In this document: piece by piece, positions 55,603-63,961 of the stretch
Layout: each line of letters begins with the position of its first letter
How positions within the stretch are numbered: the first letter of the stretch is position 1
Assembly: GCF_040744945.1 (NCBI RefSeq)
Contig: NZ_CP160453.1
Span: 4,092,001-4,156,000, forward strand
Length of the DNA stretch: 64,000 bases
From: Saccharothrix sp. HUAS TT1
Lineage (GTDB): Bacteria > Actinomycetota > Actinomycetes > Mycobacteriales > Pseudonocardiaceae
Direction of reading: 5' to 3'
Made by a program: the position numbers and the translations under genes
The notes under the pieces: generated by a model
What the model was told of the DNA's origin: nothing
Seen by the model: only the letters and a program-made list of their open reading frames with translations
The model's database searches: none

Positions 55603-56918
55603 TGGCGCCGGTGGACCACGGGCACGTGGTGGTGGTCGGCGGCGGCATCTGCGGCCTGGCCACCGCCCACCGGCTGGCGCGCGCCGGCACCAGGGTGACC
55701 CTGCTGGAGGGCAGCGACCAACTCGGCGGGCTCGGCACGTTCTTCCCCTGGCGCGACCGCTGGGTCGAGCGCTTCTACCACTGCGTGATGCCGACCGACG
55801 AGCACCTGCTCGACCTGCTCGGCGAACTGGGCCTGCGCGACTCGGTGGCGTGGCGGCCCACCCGGATGGGCATGGTGGTGGACGGCCGCGCGTTCCCGTT
55901 CAACACCGCGCTCGACCTGCTCGGGTTCACCCCGCTGGGCGTCCTGGACCGGCTGCGGTTCGGCGTGGTCTCGGTGCTGCTGCGCAGGCTCGGCCGGGGC
56001 AAGGACCTCGACCGCACCCGCACCGAGGACTGGCTGCGCGGCCTGTACGGCGACCGGGTGTGGGAGCTGCTGCTCGCGCCGCTGTTCGGCGCGAAGTTCG
56101 GCGCGCGCTTCGGCGACGTGCCCGCGCTGTACCTGTGGCAGCGCCTGGGCCGCGAGGGCGCCGTCTCGGTGCGCGGGTACCCGGACGGCGGCTACCGGGC
56201 CGTCATCGACGCGCTGAGGGCGTCCATCGAGGCGGGCGGCGGGGTGGTCCGGCTCGGCGCGCCGGTGCGGCGGGTCGGCCTGGTCGACGGCGGCGCCGCC
56301 GTGCGCCTGCGGCTCGACGGCGACGAGGTCGTGACGGCCGACCGCGTGGTGTCGACGCTGCCGCTGCCGCAGCTGCGCCACCTCGCCGACGACGACCTGG
56401 CCGCCCGGCTGCCCGACGTGCGGCTGCCGTACCAGGGCGTGGTGAACGCGCTGTTCTTCCTGCGCCGACCGCTGTCCGGGCACTACTGGACGCCGGTGGT
56501 GCGGTCCGGCACGGAGTTCGACGGCCTGATCCAGATGACGCCGCTGGCGGGCGTCGAGCCCTACGGCGGGCGGCACCTCGTCTACGCGATGCGCTACACC
56601 GACCGGGAGTCCGCGCTGTTCGGGGAGGACGACGCGGCGATCGCCGCCCGGTGGACCTCGCAGCTGCTGGCGCTGCACCCCTCGCTGTGCCGCGCCGACG
56701 TGGACGACGTGCGGGTGTTCAAGGCGCCGTTCGTGGAACCGGTGTACCCGCTCGGCTACCTGGCGAGCCGCCCGCCGGTGGTGGTCGCCGGCACCCCGCT
56801 GCTGCTGGCGACCACCGCGCACGTCTACCCGGACGTCACGAGCTGGAACTCGAGTGCGGCACTCGCGCGACGGGTCGTCGCGACGCTGGCGGGGGCACCA
56901 CAACCCGTTCCGGGCTGA
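55602..56918 (+). CDS. FAD-dependent oxidoreductase (amine-oxidase/protoporphyrinogen-oxidase-like)
   Basis: A 438-residue flavoprotein. The dinucleotide fold is VVVVGGGICGLATAHRLARAGTRVTLLEGSDQLGGLG, with a conserved FHCVMPTDEHLL-like segment (here FYHCVMPTDEH) and a late AGTPLLLATTAHVYPD. Proteins of this kind are found next to GT2 genes in actinobacterial polysaccharide loci; they resemble UDP-galactopyranose mutase and PPOX but lack clear mutase signatures. It probably oxidises or isomerises a polyprenyl- or nucleotide-linked sugar. The 3' end overlaps the convergent wecB-like gene by 83 bp. Confidence 0.82.
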   Translation: MAPVDHGHVVVVGGGICGLATAHRLARAGTRVTLLEGSDQLGGLGTFFPWRDRWVERFYHCVMPTDEHLLDLLGELGLRDSVAWRPTRMGMVVDGRAFPFNTALDLLGFTPLGVLDRLRFGVVSVLLRRLGRGKDLDRTRTEDWLRGLYGDRVWELLLAPLFGAKFGARFGDVPALYLWQRLGREGAVSVRGYPDGGYRAVIDALRASIEAGGGVVRLGAPVRRVGLVDGGAAVRLRLDGDEVVTADRVVSTLPLPQLRHLADDDLAARLPDVRLPYQGVVNALFFLRRPLSGHYWTPVVRSGTEFDGLIQMTPLAGVEPYGGRHLVYAMRYTDRESALFGEDDAAIAARWTSQLLALHPSLCRADVDDVRVFKAPFVEPVYPLGYLASRPPVVVAGTPLLLATTAHVYPDVTSWNSSAALARRVVATLAGAPQPVPG

Positions 56919-58044
56919 GCGCGGCGTGCACCGGCTCACCGCGGACCAGCTGCCGCAGCGCCGCGGCGATCCGGGCCGACGGCGAGCCGGTGCCGTAGGG
57001 CGAGGGGATGCGCTCCAGGCGCTCCCGGTGGCCCGGCACGTCGTCCAGCCACCGCAGCACCTCCGCGCGCACCCGCGGCCCCGGCGGCACGAGCGTGCCG
57101 AACGTGCCCTCGATCTCCGGGCGCTCGGTGCTGCGGCGCACCACGACCACCGGCCGCTTCAGCACGCTCACCTCCTCCTGGATGCCGCCGGAGTCGGACA
57201 CCACCACGGCGGCGCACCGGGCCAGCGCCAGGAACGCCGGGTACGCCTGCGGTTCCACCACCCGCAACCGTCCCAACAGGACGGACAGGTCGAAGCTCGC
57301 CACCCGCTTGGCCGTGCGCGGGTGCAGCGGCAGCACCACCGGCAGCGGCAACCCGCCCAGCTGGCGCAGGACCGCCTCCAGGGCGACCGGGTCGTCCACG
57401 TTCTCCGGCCGGTGGATGGTCGCCAGCACGTAGCCGTCGCGCTCCAGCTCGTGCGCGGCCAGCACGACGTCCTCCTCCGCCCGGTCGGGCAGCGCGGTCG
57501 CGAGCGCTTCGACCACGGTGTTGCCGGTGATCGCGATCCGCTCCTCGGGCACCCGCTCGGCCAGCAGGTTGGCGTGGTTGAGCCGGGTCGGCGCGCAGCA
57601 CAGGTCGGCGAGGTGGTCGATGGCCACCCGGTTGTGCTCCTCGGGCATCGCCCGGTCGAAGCTGCGCAGGCCCGCTTCCACGTGCACCAGCGGCACGTCG
57701 TTGGCGTTGGCGGCCAACGCCCCCGCGAGCGCGGACGTCGTGTCGCCCTGCACGACCACCACCTTCGCCGGGTGCCTGGCCAGCACCTCGTCCACCGCCG
57801 CAACGGCCGCGCCGAGCTGACCGCCGCGCCGCCCGCCGCCCAGGCCCAGCTCGTGGAACCGGCCCGGCTGCCCGACGTCCTGCCGGATCCGGTGGTACAT
57901 GGCGGTGTCGTAGTGCTGGCCGGTGTAGACGACGGTGGCCTCCGCGCCCAGCGCGCGGATCAGCGGCGCCAGCTTGATCAGCTCCGGCCTCGTGCCGCAC
58001 ACCATCGTGACGGCGCCGGGGAACCCCTGGTCGATCGGACCCAC
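56836..58044 (-). CDS. wecB: Non-hydrolysing UDP-N-acetylglucosamine 2-epimerase
   Basis: A 402-residue epimerase converting UDP-GlcNAc to UDP-ManNAc. Family motifs are VCGTRPELIKLAPLIRAL, VYTGQHYD, VVQGDTTSALAGALAA, HVEAGLRSFDRAMPEEHNRVAIDHLAD, ATIHRPENVDD, PLHPRTAK and VVSDSGGIQEE. The final 30 residues (about 375-402) form a basic, Ser-rich tail encoded in the overlap with the oxidoreductase gene and are not part of the normal fold. GTG 58044 has GGAG immediately before it, so a start slightly downstream is possible. It supplies ManNAc for the polymer. Confidence 0.92.
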   Translation of the reverse strand: MGPIDQGFPGAVTMVCGTRPELIKLAPLIRALGAEATVVYTGQHYDTAMYHRIRQDVGQPGRFHELGLGGGRRGGQLGAAVAAVDEVLARHPAKVVVVQGDTTSALAGALAANANDVPLVHVEAGLRSFDRAMPEEHNRVAIDHLADLCCAPTRLNHANLLAERVPEERIAITGNTVVEALATALPDRAEEDVVLAAHELERDGYVLATIHRPENVDDPVALEAVLRQLGGLPLPVVLPLHPRTAKRVASFDLSVLLGRLRVVEPQAYPAFLALARCAAVVVSDSGGIQEEVSVLKRPVVVVRRSTERPEIEGTFGTLVPPGPRVRAEVLRWLDDVPGHRERLERIPSPYGTGSPSARIAAALRQLVRGEPVHAALSPERVVVPPPASRRPVARVPHSSSSS

Positions 58045-58226
58045 CTCCAGTCGCGGATGACGCGCTCCCGGGGCGCGATCGCGGTGAAGGTTAGAGTCCC
58101 GCTGCTCGATTTCCCTTGTGCCTCAATCTATCGAGTGAACTTCGCCGAGGACGAGGCCAACTGGCAAGGAGGCTCACTAGGTTGGTCGCTGGACCATTGC
58201 GGCAATGTGGACGGAATTCAGAGATC

Positions 58227-59174
58227 ATGGTGCGAAGACGACTTGCCCTGCCCGTCACGGCACTGCTCGTGGTGGCGCTGGTGGGGCCGTCGCACGCGCG
58301 GGCCGGGGCCGGCGCGCTGCTGCCCGACCTGCGGCAGGCCCCCGTCGGGTGCGCGGGCGGCTTCTCGGGCGACCTGATGCGGTGCGTCGACTGGGACGTG
58401 TGCGCGGTCGCCGACCCGGCCGCGCCGAGGGGCGAGTGCGTGCAAGCGGGCCCGATCGGCGCGGTGAGGTTGAGGTTCACCACATCGGTCGACAACATCG
58501 GCGACGGGCCGCTGGTGATCCACGGCAGCCGCCCCGACGCCGGCCGGCCGCGGATGTCCGCCCGGCAGGCGTTCCAGACCACTGTGGACGGTGACATCCC
58601 GCTGACCTACGAGCGGGCGCAGCACCCGATCCCGGCTCAGCTGTACTACGAGCCCGCCGCCACCCACGAGCACTGGCACCTGCTCGGGTTCGAGCACTTC
58701 CAGCTCCGCACCCGCGCGGGCGACGCGGTCGTCACCGACCGGAAGACCGGCTTCTGCCTCGGCGACCGCTACCGGGTGGCGGACCGCCTGCCGAACCGGC
58801 CGGACGCGGCGGGCACCCCGCAGTCGCAGCTGGCGGCGCAGCTGCGGCGCAACCGGTGCGGCCACCACACCCCCGAGGCGCTGGCGGTGTCGCAGGGCAT
58901 CTCGGTCGGCTCCGGCGACGACTACCGGCACACGGTCGACTTCCAGTGGCTGGACGTCACCGACGTGCCGTCCGGCGTGTACGACGTGGTGAACGTGGTG
59001 AACGGCGACCGGACGCTGGTGGAGGAGTCCTACGCCAACAACGCCTCCTCGATGGCGATCTCGCTGACCTGGCCGGGCGGCGGTTCGAGGCCGGCGACGA
59101 TCACCGGGCCGCCGCGGGTGGTGCTGCTCGGCCAGTGCCCGGGTCGGGAGCGCTGCGCCGAGTCGATCCGCTGA
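58227..59174 (+). CDS. Secreted lysyl-oxidase-family copper protein
   Basis: A 315-residue exported protein. The signal peptide is RRRLALPVTALLVVALVGPSHARA. The mature part has the copper-binding H147-E-H149-W-H151 within THEHWHLLGFEHFQL, and a lysyl-oxidase-like beta-sandwich (VDNIGDGPLVIHGSRP, DYRHTVDFQWLDVTDVPSGVYDVVNVVN, EESYANNASS). Several cysteines suggest disulphides. Bacterial members probably oxidise amines in secreted proteins or act as copper-binding structural proteins. ATG 58227 is chosen because the signal peptide starts there. Confidence 0.85.
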   Translation: MVRRRLALPVTALLVVALVGPSHARAGAGALLPDLRQAPVGCAGGFSGDLMRCVDWDVCAVADPAAPRGECVQAGPIGAVRLRFTTSVDNIGDGPLVIHGSRPDAGRPRMSARQAFQTTVDGDIPLTYERAQHPIPAQLYYEPAATHEHWHLLGFEHFQLRTRAGDAVVTDRKTGFCLGDRYRVADRLPNRPDAAGTPQSQLAAQLRRNRCGHHTPEALAVSQGISVGSGDDYRHTVDFQWLDVTDVPSGVYDVVNVVNGDRTLVEESYANNASSMAISLTWPGGGSRPATITGPPRVVLLGQCPGRERCAESIR

Positions 59175-59179
59175 CCGGC

Positions 59180-59198
59180 CGCCTCCCGCCGGGAGGCG
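59180..59198 (+). terminator. Hairpin after lysyl-oxidase-like gene
   Basis: CGCCTCCC (59180-59187) pairs with GGGAGGCG (59191-59198) around a 3-nt loop, 6 bp after the stop. Partly complementary CCGGCC runs on both sides can lengthen the stem. Confidence 0.7.
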
Positions 59199-59279
59199 CG
59201 TGACCGGCCGGTTTGGTCGTGGTCCGCCGGGGGAATTCGCCAGAAGTCCGTCCGAATCGGTTACCCGAGGGGTGGGGCC

Positions 59280-60131
59280 ATGTCGTTGGCCACCGAAGAC
59301 CGCGTGCTCGCAGGCCGCTACCAGCTGGCGGGCAAGATCGGCGCTGGTGGCGCGGCCGAGGTCCACCGGGGCTGGGACGTGCTGCTGCGCCGGTTCGTCG
59401 CGGTCAAGCTGTTCCGGGCGGGCGACCCGGCGGACGACGAGCGGTTCGACCACGAGGTCCGCACGCTGGCCGCGCTGTCGCACCCCGGCCTGCTGTCGGT
59501 GTACGACGTCGGCACGTGCGACGGCTCGTCGTTCGTGGTGATGCAGCTGGTCGAGGGCACGACGCTGCGGGACCGGCTGCCGTCCGGCACGTTCACCTCC
59601 GCGCAGGTCCGCGCCCTCGGCCACCAGCTCGCCGAGACCCTGGCCCACGTGCACGGCCGGCAGGTCGTGCACCGGGACGTGAAGCCGTCGAACATCCTGC
59701 TCGACGGCTCCGACACCGCCTACCTCGCCGACTTCGGCCTGGCCCGGCCGATCGGCTCGACCAGGGCCGCCGCGGCCGGCCAGGTCGTCGGCACCGCCGC
59801 CTACCTGGCCCCCGAGCAGGTGCGCGGCGACGAGGTCGGCCCGCCCGCGGACGTCTACGCGCTCGGCCTGGTGCTGCTGGAGTGCCTGACCGGCTACCGC
59901 GAGTACCAGGGCAACCGGGTCGAGGCCGCCGTCGCCCGGCTGCACCGCCGGCCGGAGGTGCCGCGCGGCCTGCCCCTCGACCTCGGCCGGCTGCTGACGG
60001 CGATGACGGCCCGGTCCGCCGACCGCCGCCCCACGGCCGCGCAGTGCGCCGACGTGCTGCGGCCCGCGCCGACCTCGCTGGCGCCCGACCGGCTGCTCTG
60101 CGGCGGCCGGACCCCGCTCACCGCAGGCTGA
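59280..60131 (+). CDS. Soluble Ser/Thr protein kinase
   Basis: A 283-residue kinase with little outside the catalytic domain. It has GAGGAAEVHRG (glycine loop), K43 in VAVKLF, the HRDVKPSN loop with D133, DFGLARP, YLAPEQVRG and the late TARSADRRPTAAQCADVL. No membrane helix or sensor domain is present, so it must be recruited by a partner. ATG 59280 with GAGGGG upstream. Its 3' end overlaps the convergent hydrolase gene by 14 bp. Confidence 0.92.
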   Translation: MSLATEDRVLAGRYQLAGKIGAGGAAEVHRGWDVLLRRFVAVKLFRAGDPADDERFDHEVRTLAALSHPGLLSVYDVGTCDGSSFVVMQLVEGTTLRDRLPSGTFTSAQVRALGHQLAETLAHVHGRQVVHRDVKPSNILLDGSDTAYLADFGLARPIGSTRAAAAGQVVGTAAYLAPEQVRGDEVGPPADVYALGLVLLECLTGYREYQGNRVEAAVARLHRRPEVPRGLPLDLGRLLTAMTARSADRRPTAAQCADVLRPAPTSLAPDRLLCGGRTPLTAG

Positions 60132-60903
60132 GCAGGAACCGCTCCACCACGTCGGTGAACTCCTCCGGCCGTTCGAGGTTCGGCAGGTGGGCCGCGTCCG
60201 GGATGACCGCGAGCGCCGCGCCGGGGATGGTCCGGTAGAGCCGCCTGGCCACGTCGACCGGCGTGTACCCGTCCTCCTCGCCGACGACCACCAGCGCCGG
60301 CACCGCGGCGCGGGACAGCGAATCCAGGTAGTCGGGCCGCTCGGCACGCCCGCGCAGGGCCGCCGCCGCGCCCTCCGGCGCCGTGCCGCGCATCATGCCC
60401 AGCACGTGCTCGGCGACGCCGGGCAGGTCGCGGACGTTGCGCGGCGCGATCATCCTGTCCAGCACCTCGTCCGCGTAGGGGCCCATGCCCTCACGCAGGA
60501 CGCGCTCCGCCGCCTCGTGGCGGGCCTCGCGACCGGCCGGCGTCTCCGCTTCGGCGAAGGTGTCTGCGAGGATCAGCGCGCGGACGCGCTCCGGGTGGGC
60601 TCGGTGCAATTCCATCACGACCTGACCGCCCATGGACAACCCGCACGCCACCACCCGCTCCAGCCCGAGGGCGTCGAGCAGGCCGACCAGGTCGTCGGCG
60701 AACACGCCCAGCGGCGTCGTGCCGGGCACCACCGTCGTCCCGCCGTACCCGCGCAGGTCGGGTGCCACGACCCGGCACCACCGGCTGAGCCGTTCGACCT
60801 GGGGCCGCCACATCGACCGGTCGAACGGGTGGCCGTGCACCAGCAGCACCGGGAGGCCGTCGCCCTTGTCGTCGTAACCGATGTCGATGCCGTTGACCCG
60901 CAT
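60118..60903 (-). CDS. Alpha/beta-fold hydrolase
   Basis: A 261-residue cytoplasmic hydrolase with the oxyanion segment VHGHPFDRSMW, the nucleophile elbow GLSMGG, an acidic residue near VVGEEDGYTP and the catalytic His in PDAAHLPNLERPEEF. It resembles 3-oxoadipate enol-lactonase-like esterases. ATG 60903. Divergent from the MocR regulator with a repeat-bearing 96-bp gap, so it is a likely regulatory target of that protein. Confidence 0.9.
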   Translation of the reverse strand: MRVNGIDIGYDDKGDGLPVLLVHGHPFDRSMWRPQVERLSRWCRVVAPDLRGYGGTTVVPGTTPLGVFADDLVGLLDALGLERVVACGLSMGGQVVMELHRAHPERVRALILADTFAEAETPAGREARHEAAERVLREGMGPYADEVLDRMIAPRNVRDLPGVAEHVLGMMRGTAPEGAAAALRGRAERPDYLDSLSRAAVPALVVVGEEDGYTPVDVARRLYRTIPGAALAVIPDAAHLPNLERPEEFTDVVERFLLSLR

Positions 60904-60952
60904 GCGCCCCCCTGGTTCGCGTTGACGTGAGCAGCCTAGGAACGCCACCATG

Positions 60953-60987
60953 CTCGGTGCAATGAAAACAATGCTCTCGGTGCAATG
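60953..60987. promoter_or_regulatory. Direct repeat CTCGGTGCAATG, candidate MocR operator
   Basis: Two perfect 12-bp copies (60953-60964 and 60976-60987), 23 bp apart, lie in the divergent hydrolase/MocR promoter region; the second reaches the first possible ATG. MocR proteins such as PdxR and GabR bind direct repeats on one face of the helix near their own promoter, which this arrangement matches. Confidence 0.65.
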
Positions 60988-60999
60988 TGGGGTGGCCGC

Positions 61000-62310
61000 G
61001 TGGACTACCGCCTGATCGCCGACCGGCTCGCCGCCGACATCGCGGCCGGTCGGCTCAAGCCGGGCGACCGCCTCCCGCCGCAACGCCGGTTCGCCCGCGC
61101 GCACGGCATCGCCGGGTCCACGGCGGCCCGCGTCTACGGCGAGCTGGTCCGCCGGGGGCTCGCCGTCGGCGAGGTCGGGCGCGGCACGTTCGTCCGCGCC
61201 GCCCGGCCGCCGCTCGAACCGGCCCTGGTCGAACCGGGCGGCGCGCGGGTCGACCTGGAGCTCAACTTCTGCGTGCTGCCCGACCAGCCCGAACTCCTCG
61301 CGCCCGGCCTGGACCGGCTCGTCCGGCACGGCCTGGCCGAAGCGCTCACCCCCGTCGGCGCGCGCGGCACGCCCGAGGCTCGGGCCGCCGCCGCGCGGAC
61401 CGTCGCCCGCGGCGGGTGGACCCCCGACGAGCGGCAGGTCCTGTTCACCGCCAACGGCAAGCAGGCGATCGCCGCCGTCGTGGCGGCACTGGTCCCGATC
61501 GGCGGCAGGCTCGGCGTCGAAGCCGTCACCTACCCGGTGGTCAAGGCCATCGCGACCAGGCTCGGCATCACCCTCGTGCCGCTGCCCGCGGACGACGGGG
61601 GCGTGCTGCCGCAGGCCGTCCGCGCCGCCGACGTGCGCGCCGTCTACCTCCAGCCGACGCTGCACAACCCCCTCGGCGTCACCATGCCCGAGGGGCGGCG
61701 CGCCGAACTCGCCGACGTGGTGCGGGAACTGGACGTCCAGGTCGTGGAGGACGCCGTCTACGCCTTCCTCGGCCCCGACCTGCCGCCCCTCGCGCCCGAG
61801 CGCACGACCGTGGTGGACGGCACGTCCAAGCGCCTCGCGCCAGGGCTGGCGGTCGGCTTCGCCGTGCCGCCCGCCCACCTGGTCGACCGGGTCGCCGCCG
61901 CCGCCCGCTCCGGCGGGTGGGCCGCGAGCCGCTTCGCGCTCGCCGCCGTCACCGGTTGGCTCGCCGACGGCACCGCGGCGTCCATGGTGGAGCGCAAGCG
62001 CGCGCTGGCGCTGGAACGGCAGCACCTCGTCCGCGATCGGTTGGCCGGGTTCGACATCCGCGCCGACCCCGGCTCCTACCACTGCTGGTGGCGGCTGCCG
62101 GACCGGTGGCGGGCCGAGACGTTCGTCGCCGCCGCCGGCCGTCGCGGCATCGCCGTCACGCCCGCCGCCGCGTTCGCCGTCGTGCCGGGCCACGCGCCGA
62201 ACGCCGTCCGCCTCGCCCTCGCCTCCACGCCCACCGCCACCCTGACCGCCGCGCTGGACGTCCTCGCCGCGCTCGCCGCGGGGAGTTCGGAGGACGACCA
62301 GGTCGATTAA
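61000..62310 (+). CDS. MocR-family (GntR-HTH / aminotransferase fusion) regulator
   Basis: A 436-residue regulator. The N-terminal GntR winged helix (YRLIADRLAADIAAGRLKPGDRLPPQRRFARAHGIAGSTAARVYGELVRRGL) is joined to a fold-type-I PLP aminotransferase-like domain. The latter has QPTLHNPLGVTM, VVEDAVYAFLG and the PLP lysine in VDGTSKRLAPGLAVGFAV. It is probably a transcription factor that senses PLP with an amino compound. Start is given as GTG 61000 (GGGG upstream); ATG 60985 lies inside the repeat operator and is less likely. Confidence 0.92.
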   Translation: MDYRLIADRLAADIAAGRLKPGDRLPPQRRFARAHGIAGSTAARVYGELVRRGLAVGEVGRGTFVRAARPPLEPALVEPGGARVDLELNFCVLPDQPELLAPGLDRLVRHGLAEALTPVGARGTPEARAAAARTVARGGWTPDERQVLFTANGKQAIAAVVAALVPIGGRLGVEAVTYPVVKAIATRLGITLVPLPADDGGVLPQAVRAADVRAVYLQPTLHNPLGVTMPEGRRAELADVVRELDVQVVEDAVYAFLGPDLPPLAPERTTVVDGTSKRLAPGLAVGFAVPPAHLVDRVAAAARSGGWAASRFALAAVTGWLADGTAASMVERKRALALERQHLVRDRLAGFDIRADPGSYHCWWRLPDRWRAETFVAAAGRRGIAVTPAAAFAVVPGHAPNAVRLALASTPTATLTAALDVLAALAAGSSEDDQVD

Positions 62311-62313
62311 GGT
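62308..62313 (+). promoter_or_regulatory. -10 box (TAAGGT) overlapping MocR stop codon
   Basis: TAAGGT begins with the TAA stop of the MocR gene and ends 6 nt before the ATG at 62320, with no Shine-Dalgarno; the downstream gene may be transcribed leaderless from within the MocR 3' end. Confidence 0.5.
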
Positions 62314-62319
62314 CACGCC

Positions 62320-63300
62320 ATGGTGACCAGGGACCTGCTCGCGTGGCTCCTCGACTCCGACCCGGCGCTGCGCTGGCAGGTCGAGCGCGACGTCGCGGGC
62401 GAGCCGGCCGAGGTGTGGGAGGCGACCCGGGCCAGGATCGGCGTCGAGGGCTTCGGCGCGCGCCTGCTCGCCCTCCAGGACCCGGACGGCCAGTGGGCGG
62501 GCGGCGCGTACTTCCCGGCGGGCTTCGACTTCCACGGCCCCGAAGCGGCCGAGGGCGCCGGGCAGCCGTACACGGCCACGACGTGGACACTGACCACGTT
62601 GCGGGAGTGGGGGTTGGACCCCGCCGTGCTGCGCGAGCGCCGCACCGCCGAACTGCTCGCCGAGAACAGCCGTTGGGAGTACGACGACCTGCCGTACTGG
62701 GGCGGCGAGGTCGACTGCTGCATCAACGGCTACACGGTCGCGAACGGCGTGTGGCTCGGCGCCGACGTCACCGGTCTCGCCCACTGGTTCCCCGAGCACC
62801 AGCTGCCCGACGGCGGCTGGAACTGCGAGTGGGTCGAGGGCTCGACCCGGTCGTCGGTGCACTCGACCCTCAACTCCCTCAAGGGCCTCTTCGCCCACGA
62901 GGTCGCCACCGGCGGCACCGACGCCACCCGCGCCGCCCGCCGTTCCGGCGAGGAGTACCTGCTGCGGCGCGGCCTGTTCCGCCGCCTATCCACCGGCGAA
63001 CCCGTGGGTCCGTGGGTGACCCGCTTCTCCTACCCGTTCCGGTGGTTCTACACCGTGCTCAACGCCGCCGAGCACTTCCGCGCGGTGTCGCTGCGCGACG
63101 GCACACCGCCCGATCCGCGGATGGCCGAGGCGGTCGACCTGATCCGCGCCGCCCGGCGACCGGACGGGACCTGGCCGCAGTCCCGCCGCCACCCCGGCCG
63201 CGTGTGGTTCGAGGTGGACGTGCCCGCGGGCGAGCCGTCGAAGTGGCTGACCCTGTCCGGGACCAGGGTGCTGTCCTGGTGGGACGACTCGGGCGCCTAG
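62320..63300 (+). CDS. Prenyltransferase/squalene-cyclase-fold protein of unknown function
   Basis: A 326-residue soluble protein. It has alpha/alpha-toroid repeats with QW-like elements (LLALQDPDGQWAGGAYFPAGFDFHG, FPEHQLPDGGWNCEWVEG, RRPDGTWPQSRRHPG) as in squalene cyclases and terpenoid cyclases, but no DxDD or DDxD catalytic motif. Homologues are annotated as squalene-cyclase-like or hypothetical. A conserved GEVDCCINGYTVANGVW stretch carries two adjacent cysteines. It follows the MocR gene by 9 bp. Function unknown. Confidence 0.75.
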   Translation: MVTRDLLAWLLDSDPALRWQVERDVAGEPAEVWEATRARIGVEGFGARLLALQDPDGQWAGGAYFPAGFDFHGPEAAEGAGQPYTATTWTLTTLREWGLDPAVLRERRTAELLAENSRWEYDDLPYWGGEVDCCINGYTVANGVWLGADVTGLAHWFPEHQLPDGGWNCEWVEGSTRSSVHSTLNSLKGLFAHEVATGGTDATRAARRSGEEYLLRRGLFRRLSTGEPVGPWVTRFSYPFRWFYTVLNAAEHFRAVSLRDGTPPDPRMAEAVDLIRAARRPDGTWPQSRRHPGRVWFEVDVPAGEPSKWLTLSGTRVLSWWDDSGA

Positions 63301-63310
63301 CTGCCCGGCG

Positions 63311-63922
63311 GTCGGCGCCGGCCGTTCACCCGTCGCCGCGCCGGCCGGTGTCGTCGTGTTCGCCCACGGCTCGGGCAGCTCCCGCCACAGCGTCCGCAAC
63401 CGCTTCGTCGTCGACTCCCTGCGCCGCGACGGCTTCGCGACCCCGCTGCTCGACCTGCTGACCGACCTGCTGACCGAGCGCGAGGGGCACGAGGACCGCG
63501 CCACCGGCCGCCTGCGGTTCGACATCGGCCTGCCGGCCGAGCGGGTGGCGGCTCGGTGGAGTGGACGTCACGGGCGCGGCCGACGTGGGGGCTGCCGATC
63601 GGCCTGTTCGGCGCGAGCACCGGCGCGGCGTCGGCGGCGCTGGTGGTGGCGGCGGGGACGTACCTGGTGCGGGCGGTGGTGTCGCGCGGTGGCCGGCCGG
63701 ACCTGGCGGGTCGGGCGCTGAGCCGGGTGCGGGCGCCGATGTTGTTGGTGATCGGTGGATGGGACGAGCAGGTGCTGGACCTGAACCGGGCGGCGGCCGG
63801 GCGGCCGGCCGTGCCGTGGCGGCTGGAGGTGGTCGACGGGGCGACGCACCTGTTCGAGGAGCCGGGGGCGCTGGAGGACGTCGCCCACCTGGCCCGGCTG
63901 GTGGTTCCGCGAGTACCTGTGA
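63311..63922 (+). pseudogene. Frameshifted dienelactone-hydrolase-like alpha/beta hydrolase
   Basis: Three frames read in turn give a coherent protein: VVVFAHGSGSSRHSVRNRFVVDSL...DIGLPAERVAAR (one frame), then VEWTSRARPTWGLPIGLFGASTGAASAALVVAAG...LVIGGWDEQV...VDGATHLFEEPGALEDVAHLARL (next frame), then WFREYL and a stop at 63920-63922 (third frame). Single-base losses near 63554-63556 and 63901 explain both shifts. The usual N-terminal 20-40 residues and a start codon are missing. The nucleophile (GAST) and His (THLF) regions are retained, so the decay is recent. Confidence 0.85.
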
Positions 63923-63928
63923 GGGCTC

Positions 63929-63961
63929 GACACCGGGTGCGCGTCGGTGGCGCCCGGTGTC
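63929..63961 (+). terminator. Hairpin after hydrolase pseudogene
   Basis: GACACCGGG (63929-63937) pairs with CCCGGTGTC (63953-63961) around a 15-nt loop, 6 bp after the pseudogene stop. The last 39 bp of the window show nothing further. Confidence 0.65.

Noticed and set aside
55602..56918. UDP-galactopyranose mutase assignment
   Set aside because: The FAD fold and operon context allow it, but the substrate-binding signatures of mutases are not visible; kept as a general flavin oxidoreductase.
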